Shown here: one piece after another, positions 1-4,355 of the stretch
Position numbering within the stretch: the stretch's first letter is position 1
How the letters are laid out: every line of letters starts with the position of its first letter
From: JBOGTC01 sp050692055
GTDB taxonomy: Bacteria; Chloroflexota; Limnocylindria; QHBO01
Length of the DNA: 11,451 bases
Assembly (NCBI GenBank): GCA_050692055.1
Contig: JBOGTC010000162.1
Span: forward strand, 1 to 11,451
Direction: 5' to 3'
Made by a program: the position numbers and the translations under genes
Notes under the pieces: model-generated
Seen by the model: only the letters and a program-made list of their open reading frames with translations
Told to the model about the DNA's origin: nothing
Databases searched by the model: none

Positions 1-32
1 CTTAGCAGACGTACGCCGCGCGCCCTCCCTGC

Positions 33-38
33 TACGCT
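33..38 (+). promoter_or_regulatory. possible -10 element of thrS (TACGCT)
   Basis: TACGCT fits the TANNNT form of a bacterial -10 box and ends 7 nt before the ATG of thrS. Transcription would then begin at or next to the start codon, giving a leaderless or nearly leaderless mRNA. No Shine-Dalgarno sequence is visible before that ATG, which agrees. Against it: no TTGACA-like -35 box lies at the right distance, six bases are a weak match in GC-rich DNA, and only 45 bp of upstream sequence are available. Confidence 0.25.
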
Positions 39-45
39 TCCGGCC

Positions 46-1866
46 ATGGCAATCGATACCGGCGAAGAGGGGGACGAGGCGGCCGGGGAGTTCGAGGTGA
101 GCGGCGAGGATCGCCTGGCCGCGATGCGTCACTCCGCGGCCCACATGATGGCCGCGGCCGTGATGGAGCTCTTTCCCGAAGCGAAGCTTGGCATCGGTCC
201 GGCCATCAAGGACGGGTTCTACTACGACTTCGACCTCCCTCGCGCGCTGACCCCGGTCGACCTCGAGCGGATCGAGGCCAAGATGCGTGAGCAGCAGGCC
301 GCCAACCTGCGATTCGAGCGCTCGGACGCGTCGCGCGCCGACGCCGTCGCGCGCCTGGAGCGCGAGGGCCAGCCGTTCAAGGTCGAGCTCGTGAACGACC
401 TGCCGGCATCGGACGGCGAGACCGTCTCCTTCTACCGCCACGGCTCGTTCGAGGACCTGTGCCGCGGCGGGCATGTCGAGTCCACCGCCGAGCTCGGCGC
501 CTTCAAGCTGCTCAACACTGCGGGGGCCTACTGGCGCGGCGACGAGACGCGGCCCATGCTTCAGCGCATCTACGGCACCGCGTGGGATACAGCCGAGGAG
601 CTGGACCAACATCTCTGGCGCCTCGAGGAGGCGAAGAAGCGCGACCATCGCAAGCTGGGCCGCGAGCTCGACCTGTTCACCTTCCATCCCGAATCGCCTG
701 CCGCGCCGTTCCTCCATCCGCGCGGCATGGCCCTGTGGCGCGCGCTCGAGGACTGGTCACGCCAGGTTCGCCGCGACGCGGGCTTTGCCGAGGTGCGCAC
801 GCCGAGCCTGGTGCGCAAGGAGCTGTGGGAGACGAGCGGCCACTGGGGCAACTACCAGGACAACATGTTCGTCCTCGACGACCACGACCACGTCTCGGGC
901 TTGAAGCCGATGAACTGCCCGGAGGAGATCCTCATCTACAAGACGCGCTCGCACTCGTACCGAGAGCTGCCGATGCGCTTCGCCGACTACTCGCTGCTCT
1001 TCCGCAAGGAGCGCACGGGCGTGCTCGCGGGAATGTTCCGCGTCCGCCAGCTCACGCAGGACGACTCGCACGTCTTCTGCCGCGACGACCAGGTCGACGA
1101 CGAGATCCGGCTGGCCCTGGCGCTCGTCCGCAGGCAGTACGCGCCCTTCGGCTTCGAGCCGCGCGCCAAGCTGGCCACGCGCCCCGAGAAGCGGCTCGGC
1201 TCGGACGAGTTCTGGGAGCGCGCCGAGGATCGCCTGCGCGAGCGGCTGGAGGAGGACGGCATGTCCTACGACCTCGATGAGGGCGGCGGCGCGTTCTACG
1301 CGCCGAAGATCGACATCTTCATCGAGGACGCCCTGGGGCGCGAATGGCAGATGGCCACCATCCAGGCCGATTATCAGCTGCCGCAGCGCTTCGACCTCGA
1401 GTACCGGGCGGCCGACGGAGGCTTCGAGCGCCCGGTCGTCATCCACTACGCGATCTACGGGTCGTTCGAGCGGTTCATCGGCATCATCACCGAGCACTAC
1501 ACCGGCGCCTTCCCGTTCTGGCTCGCGCCGGTGCAGGTCATGATCGTGCCGATCGCCGACCGGCACCTGGAGTACGCCGAATCTGTTCGCACTGTCCTCG
1601 CCGATGCCGGCCTGCGGGCCGAGGTGGATGACCGTTCCGAGCGCATGCAGCTCAAGCTGCGCGATGCCCAGGAGCAGAAGATGCCAGTCATGGTCGTGGT
1701 CGGTGACCGCGATGCAGAGGCCAATGCCGTCTCGCCGCGGCTGCGCACCGGCGAGTCGTCGCAGGGCGTGCCGCTCGATGAGTTCGTTGCCGATCTGCGT
1801 GCTCGCGACGCCTCGCGAGAGCTATGGCCAGTGGCGCAGGGGGACCCTGATGGAGCACATTCGTAA
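46..1866 (+). CDS. thrS: threonyl-tRNA synthetase, apparently lacking the TGS domain
   Basis: Class II aminoacyl-tRNA synthetase that charges tRNA(Thr) with threonine in the cytosol; 606 residues. The editing domain comes first, with HSAAH (H29, H33) and CRGGH (C139, H143) matching the four conserved editing-site residues. The catalytic core follows, with the three zinc ligands C291 (MNCP), H342 (QDDSH) and H467, spaced as in E. coli ThrRS (C334, H385, H511). The motif 3 arginine is R476 (GSFER). The anticodon-binding domain begins near WLAPVQV. E. coli ThrRS has about 60 residues of TGS domain before the editing domain. Here only about 25 acidic, non-TGS-like residues precede it. The frame stays open to base 1, so an earlier start is possible, but those 15 codons do not look like TGS. 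Two conserved core positions differ: HY where most have HR after the third zinc ligand, and LAG where most have LHG near motif 2. The identity is certain; the start is less so. Confidence 0.96.
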   Translation: MAIDTGEEGDEAAGEFEVSGEDRLAAMRHSAAHMMAAAVMELFPEAKLGIGPAIKDGFYYDFDLPRALTPVDLERIEAKMREQQAANLRFERSDASRADAVARLEREGQPFKVELVNDLPASDGETVSFYRHGSFEDLCRGGHVESTAELGAFKLLNTAGAYWRGDETRPMLQRIYGTAWDTAEELDQHLWRLEEAKKRDHRKLGRELDLFTFHPESPAAPFLHPRGMALWRALEDWSRQVRRDAGFAEVRTPSLVRKELWETSGHWGNYQDNMFVLDDHDHVSGLKPMNCPEEILIYKTRSHSYRELPMRFADYSLLFRKERTGVLAGMFRVRQLTQDDSHVFCRDDQVDDEIRLALALVRRQYAPFGFEPRAKLATRPEKRLGSDEFWERAEDRLRERLEEDGMSYDLDEGGGAFYAPKIDIFIEDALGREWQMATIQADYQLPQRFDLEYRAADGGFERPVVIHYAIYGSFERFIGIITEHYTGAFPFWLAPVQVMIVPIADRHLEYAESVRTVLADAGLRAEVDDRSERMQLKLRDAQEQKMPVMVVVGDRDAEANAVSPRLRTGESSQGVPLDEFVADLRARDASRELWPVAQGDPDGAHS

Positions 1867-1884
1867 CGGCTCGAGTTACGAGTG
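1858..1884 (+). terminator. stem-loop across the thrS stop codon
   Basis: TCGTAAC (1861-1867) pairs perfectly with GTTACGA (1875-1881) across a 7-nt loop. The stem extends outward by a T-G wobble, A-T and C-G to 10 pairs. It contains the TAA stop. No T-run follows, so this may be an mRNA 3'-end stabiliser or part of a terminator and not a complete intrinsic terminator. Confidence 0.35.
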
Positions 1885-1904
1885 GCCCAGGACGAGCCAC
1901 GACG

Positions 1905-1942
1905 GAAGCCTGACGCCAGTGATTCCGGCGCCGTCAGCCTTC
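1905..1942 (+). terminator. probable thrS transcription terminator hairpin
   Basis: GAAG-C-CTGAC (1905-1914) pairs with GTCAG-C-CTTC (1933-1942) with one C-C mismatch. After a small bulge, GCC (1915-1917) pairs with GGC (1927-1929), closing a 9-nt loop. It sits 39 nt after the thrS stop. The tail is only mildly T-rich (GTTCG), so intrinsic termination may be weak. Confidence 0.4.
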
Positions 1943-2028
1943 GTTCGTGGCGCACGGTCTCACGAGCGGGTCTGATGGATGCGGGCCGGGTGGGACAGAC
2001 GCCGGTCCAGGGCCGACTTTCCGTCATT

Positions 2029-2044
2029 TACGACTGGTGGTCGT
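2029..2044. repeat. dyad element, copy 1 (operator-like)
   Basis: TACGACTGGTGGTCGT differs at one base from the copy at 2143-2158. It is an interrupted palindrome: TACGAC, a 5-nt spacer, then GTCGTG. Together with its left flank, 2021-2034 (CCGTCATTTACGAC) also matches the reverse complement of 2154-2167 at 13 of 14 bases, so the copies are related both directly and inversely. This form is usual for a binding site of a dimeric regulator. A small inverted-repeat element is the alternative. Confidence 0.45.
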
Positions 2045-2142
2045 GGTAAACGCAGGAGGCACCGGGGAGTGAGGCAAGGAGCTGCATTCCACGCTCAGCG
2101 CGGAGCGCTCCGACGCTCGTCGAGGCCCGAATCGCCACTCAG

Positions 2143-2158
2143 TACGACTGGGGGTCGT
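2143..2158. repeat. dyad element, copy 2 (operator-like)
   Basis: TACGACTGGGGGTCGT; with the next base it forms a perfect 6+6 dyad, TACGAC-N5-GTCGTA (2143-2159). It starts 114 bp after copy 1, close to 11 helical turns, so both sites would face the same side of the DNA. It lies about 125 bp upstream of the VOC gene. Confidence 0.45.
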
Positions 2159-2213
2159 ATATGACGGGGACGCGGTTGTCCAACGCCTGCCGGGCCGGCG
2201 GTACGCGCGATTC

Positions 2214-2228
2214 AGCCGTGCCACGGCT
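2214..2228. repeat. 15-bp perfect palindrome upstream of the VOC gene
   Basis: AGCCGTG-C-CACGGCT is fully symmetrical around one central base, about 55 bp before the VOC start. It could be an operator, or in RNA a hairpin of five pairs with a 5-nt loop. In DNA this GC-rich chance palindromes are not rare, so the functional call is weak. Confidence 0.3.
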
Positions 2229-2282
2229 CGCAGACTCCGTGCGGCTCAGGCTCCGCCGTCCCCGACCACGGCGACGCGTGCC

Positions 2283-2648
2283 GTGAGGAAGATGCGGGGC
2301 GTTGGCCAGCTGGCGCTCCTTTCCCCGGATCCCCAGCGCGCGGCCGAGTTCTACGAATCGGCCTTTGGCTTCCGGCGCATCGCCGACGACGAGAGCGCCG
2401 TGGACCTCGAGTCCGCCGGCTTCGAGCTCAGCTTCAGGCGTGGCGCGCAGGCGACGCGGGAGGGCATCCAGATCGGCTTCAAGGTCGACACCGCGTCCGA
2501 GGTGGACGCCTGGGCCCAGGAGCTCGGCCGGCGCGGCTTCGCCCTCGTGGCTCCTCCGAGCGGGGACCGATGGGAGGGCAGCCGCTCGTTTCGCGTCGCC
2601 GATCCCGACGGGCGCCAGGTGGCCGTCTTCTACGACTACCCGCGTTGA
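2283..2648 (+). CDS. VOC-fold (glyoxalase/bleomycin-resistance-like) protein
   Basis: A 121-residue protein with the paired beta-alpha-beta-beta-beta layout of the vicinal oxygen chelate superfamily. The first half opens with QLALLSPDPQRAAEFYESAF, the usual opening strand and FY-containing helix. The second half ends with the VADPDG turn and a VAVFYDYP strand. The four positions that normally carry metal ligands read Q9, E48, Q63 and A114, against the usual H, E, H and E, so ordinary glyoxalase or dioxygenase chemistry is doubtful. A binding role or an unknown activity is more likely. The start is GTG at 2283; ATG at 2292 is possible, and neither has a well-spaced ribosome binding site. It lies alone between thrS and infC, and the infC promoter begins inside its last codons. 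Substrate unknown. Confidence 0.75.
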   Translation: MRKMRGVGQLALLSPDPQRAAEFYESAFGFRRIADDESAVDLESAGFELSFRRGAQATREGIQIGFKVDTASEVDAWAQELGRRGFALVAPPSGDRWEGSRSFRVADPDGRQVAVFYDYPR

Positions 2649-2674
2649 CCATGTGTTCGATATCGGTGTATAGT
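2645..2674 (+). promoter_or_regulatory. sigma70-type promoter of infC-rpmI-rplT
   Basis: TTGACC (2645-2650) as -35 and TATAGT (2669-2674) as -10, separated by 18 bp; each hexamer has one mismatch to consensus. The -35 contains the TGA stop of the VOC gene. Transcription should begin near 2681, giving a leader of about 70 nt before infC. This is the best promoter match I found in the window, and it stands out as a locally AT-richer patch. Confidence 0.65.
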
Positions 2675-2698
2675 CGCGCGGCGTTTGCGCGAGGATTC

Positions 2699-2728
2699 GG
2701 GCCACCCGTCCGTCATGGCCGGTGGCCT
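2699..2728 (+). promoter_or_regulatory. infC leader stem-loop, possible attenuator
   Basis: GGCCACC (2700-2706) pairs perfectly with GGTGGCC (2721-2727), with an outer G-T pair and a 14-nt loop. TCTTTGTT follows directly, a weak pyrimidine-rich tail of the kind seen after intrinsic terminators. The infC ribosome binding site begins 9 nt after the stem. In several bacteria the infC-rpmI-rplT operon is controlled by L20 binding to its leader RNA. Whether this short leader does the same cannot be judged from sequence alone. Confidence 0.4.
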
Positions 2729-2736
2729 CTTTGTTG

Positions 2737-2742
2737 AAGGAG
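2737..2742 (+). promoter_or_regulatory. infC Shine-Dalgarno AAGGAG, sets an ATC start
   Basis: AAGGAG is a perfect complement to the 3' end of 16S rRNA. In the infC frame the codon at normal spacing (9 nt) is ATC at 2752-2754. The upstream in-frame GTG (2722) and TTG (2731, 2734) lie before this site and cannot be served by it; the next in-frame ATG (2779) is too far downstream. Confidence 0.65.
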
Positions 2743-2751
2743 CGGAACAAG

Positions 2752-3444
2752 ATCGCACGAGACCTCCGAGTCAATGAGATGATCCGGATCCGCGAGGTGC
2801 GGGTCATCGATGACGAAGGACAGCAGCTCGGCGTCATGCCGACCGCCGAGGCACTGGCCCTGGCCCAGGAGAGGGGACTCGACCTCGTGGAGGTCGCGCC
2901 CACCGCGGTCCCGCCCGTCTGTCGCATCCTCGACTACGGCCAATACAAGTACGAGCTGCAGAAGCGCGAGCGCGAGCAGAAGAAGAAGCAGAAGTCGCAG
3001 ACCTTCAAAGAGGTCCGGGTGGCCGTCAAGATCGACGTCCACGACCTCCAGACCAAGGCGCGGCGCGCGGCCCAGTTCCTCGATAAGGGGGATCGGGTGA
3101 AGATCACGGTCCGCTTCCGCGGGCGCGAGATCAGCCACGCCAACCTGGGCCGCGACCTCCTGATGCGGACCGCCGAGATCCTCGCGGAGCACGGCACCAT
3201 CGAGCGCCAACCGCTCATGGAGGGTCGCAGCATGCACATCATCGTGGCACCGGTCGAGAAGCGGGCGGAGAAGAAGAGCAACAAGCCCAACGGGTCTGCC
3301 GAGGAGGGTGCCAGCGGCACCGGCTCCCGCCAGCCAGTCGGGGAGACGATCGGCGACGCGGTCGCCGCCAAGGCACCGAGTTCGACACAGGACGAGGTGA
3401 AGGCGGCAGCCGAGGAGCCGGCACAGCAGAGATCGGGATCGTAA
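2752..3444 (+). CDS. infC: translation initiation factor IF-3, probable AUC start
   Basis: IF-3 binds the 30S subunit, keeps 50S away and checks the start codon and initiator tRNA. From ATC at 2752 the product is 230 residues and begins (M)ARDLRVNEMIRIREVRVID, aligning with the usual N-terminus of short IF-3 proteins such as that of B. subtilis. The N-domain includes LDLVEVAP and PPVCRILDYG. A lysine- and glutamate-rich linker helix follows, then the C-domain with FKEVRV, a KITVRFRGREISH core and the final IIVAP strand, ending near residue 170. A 60-residue tail rich in Ala, Glu, Ser, Gly and Lys follows, probably disordered and not part of ordinary IF-3. An automatic caller would probably choose GTG at 2722, but that codon is inside the leader stem-loop and upstream of the only good ribosome binding site. 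A non-AUG start allows IF-3 to repress its own translation, as known for E. coli infC (AUU). rpmI begins 2 nt after the stop. Confidence 0.95.
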   Translation: MARDLRVNEMIRIREVRVIDDEGQQLGVMPTAEALALAQERGLDLVEVAPTAVPPVCRILDYGQYKYELQKREREQKKKQKSQTFKEVRVAVKIDVHDLQTKARRAAQFLDKGDRVKITVRFRGREISHANLGRDLLMRTAEILAEHGTIERQPLMEGRSMHIIVAPVEKRAEKKSNKPNGSAEEGASGTGSRQPVGETIGDAVAAKAPSSTQDEVKAAAEEPAQQRSGS

Positions 3445-3446
3445 TC

Positions 3447-3656
3447 GTGCCGAAGATGAAGACCCACAAGGGGACGGCCAAGCGCTACAAGAAGACCGGC
3501 TCGGGCAAATGGGTCCGGCCCAAGGCGTGGCGCGGCCATCACCTGGAGATCAAGTCGAGCCGACGCACTCGCCGCTACGCGGGCAAAGCGATCGTGTCCG
3601 AGACGCACAGGGACAAGCTCGAGCGGCTGATGCCCTACGCGGGCAAGTCGAAGTAG
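3447..3656 (+). CDS. rpmI: large-subunit ribosomal protein L35
   Basis: A 69-residue, strongly basic protein matching L35: it opens MPKMKTHKGTAKRYKKTGSG, with the family's K-x-KTHK-x-x-A-KR-F/Y motif, and ends LMPYAGKSK. It is a structural protein of the 50S subunit. The start is GTG, 2 nt after the infC stop, with no strong ribosome binding site of its own, so it is probably translated by coupling to infC. It is the second gene of the conserved infC-rpmI-rplT operon. Confidence 0.97.
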   Translation: MPKMKTHKGTAKRYKKTGSGKWVRPKAWRGHHLEIKSSRRTRRYAGKAIVSETHRDKLERLMPYAGKSK

Positions 3657-3660
3657 GCAC

Positions 3661-4020
3661 ATGGCTCGAGTGAAGCGCGGCGTTGCCGCCCACCGCCGCC
3701 ACAAGCGGCTGCTGGCCCAGGCCAAGGGCCGTCGCGGCACGCGTTCCACGCTCATCCGACCGGCGCGCGAGGCGCTGATCCACGCGCTCGTCTACGCCTA
3801 CCGCGACCGTCGCGACCGGAAGCGCGACATGCGCCGCCTGTGGATCGAGCGCATCAACGCCGCCGCGCGCCAGAACGGCCTGCCCTATGGCCGCTTCATC
3901 GCCGGCCTCAAGGCCGCCGGCGTCGAGGTCGACCGGAAGATCCTTGCCGACATGGCCGTTCGCGAGCCTGCCGCCTTCGCGGCGATGGTCGACACGGCCA
4001 AGTCCTCGTTTACCACCTGA
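3661..4020 (+). CDS. rplT: large-subunit ribosomal protein L20
   Basis: A 119-residue basic protein. L20 binds 23S rRNA early in 50S assembly and in several bacteria also represses its own operon by binding the mRNA leader. Family signatures are clear: ARVKRGV at the N-terminus, then HKRLLAQAKGRRG, YAYRDRRDRKRDMRRLWI and RINAAARQNGLPYGRFI, ending with KILADMAV. The ATG is 4 nt after the rpmI stop, with a modest upstream GAAGTAGG. Its TGA stop is already inside the first terminator stem, so the operon ends tightly here. Confidence 0.98.
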   Translation: MARVKRGVAAHRRHKRLLAQAKGRRGTRSTLIRPAREALIHALVYAYRDRRDRKRDMRRLWIERINAAARQNGLPYGRFIAGLKAAGVEVDRKILADMAVREPAAFAAMVDTAKSSFTT

Positions 4021-4042
4021 CCGGCGTTCTCCGACGCCGGTC
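4019..4042 (+). terminator. hairpin 1 at the end of rplT
   Basis: GACCGGCGT (4019-4027) and ACGCCGGTC (4034-4042) form a perfect 9-bp stem with a 6-nt loop. The stem includes the last two bases of the rplT stop codon. No T-run follows directly, so it may act with the second hairpin. Confidence 0.6.
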
Positions 4043-4044
4043 CC

Positions 4045-4077
4045 ACGACCCTGTCCCGGATTCCGGGGCGGGGTCGT
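4045..4077 (+). terminator. hairpin 2, end of infC-rpmI-rplT operon
   Basis: ACGACCC (4045-4051) pairs with GGGTCGT (4071-4077), enclosing an inner stem CCCGG (4055-4059) / CCGGG (4063-4067) with a 3-nt loop. TCGCATTTC follows, a short T-containing tail. Two strong hairpins within 60 bp make this the likely end of the transcript. Confidence 0.6.
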
Positions 4078-4080
4078 TCG

Positions 4081-4355
4081 CATTTCACCGATGATGAGCA
4101 TGGACCGATGAACACCGCAGCTCGACGCCGCGCCACGGCGACCCGAACCTCCGCGACCGCGCCAAATGCCAACCATGGGCGCCTTACGGGCCCTGACGGC
4201 CGCTGGCCATGCCAAAGGCCAACGAGGAGCGGCTTGGGCAGGTTCGGCGGTCTCCGGGTTCGAGGCGCCAGCGGAATTCACGCTCAGCAGTGCCCGCGAA
4301 ACCTGGCCATGGACGCCTTGGCCTCGCCTAAGCCGGCGGTGGTTGGAATCTGGCA
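4081..4355. other. intergenic region rplT - pheS, no gene supported
   Basis: 275 bp before pheS. I looked for a T-box leader, a tRNA and a Phe-rich leader peptide, since pheST is often attenuated, and found none: there is no T-box core, no cloverleaf, and no run of Phe codons. An 83-codon frame from ATG 4108 ends in an ATGA overlap with the pheS start, but its arginine-, alanine- and threonine-rich product looks like non-coding DNA read through. No convincing promoter was found, although pheS probably needs one here. Confidence 0.5.

Larger units (their letters stand above)
1885..2282. other. intergenic region thrS - VOC gene, no gene supported
   Basis: About 400 bp without a convincing coding region. 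Short open frames exist (for example 1979-2164 on the + strand) but their translations are arginine-rich and resemble no protein I know. The stretch does hold structure: a stem-loop at 1905-1942, a 12-bp perfect palindrome CGGAGCGCTCCG at 2101-2112, two near-identical 16-bp dyads at 2029-2044 and 2143-2158, and a 15-bp palindrome at 2214-2228. This much dyad symmetry suggests regulatory DNA or a small non-coding repeat element. No clear promoter for the VOC gene is seen. Confidence 0.6.

Noticed and set aside
1979..2164. 61-codon + strand frame whose product repeats a TTGGR motif
   Set aside because: The repeated motif is only the 16-bp dyad read twice in the same frame; the rest is arginine-rich without protein character.
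2722..2751. GTG 2722 as the infC start
   Set aside because: It lies inside the leader stem-loop, upstream of the only good ribosome binding site, and adds ten residues not usual for short IF-3 proteins.
4225..4300. A GGTTCGAGGC string resembling the T-arm of a tRNA
   Set aside because: The bases around it do not pair as a T-stem, and no acceptor, D or anticodon arm can be built on either strand.
4081..4355. A T-box riboswitch before pheS
   Set aside because: The conserved T-box core that pairs with the tRNA end is absent, and no specifier-loop structure with a Phe codon was found.
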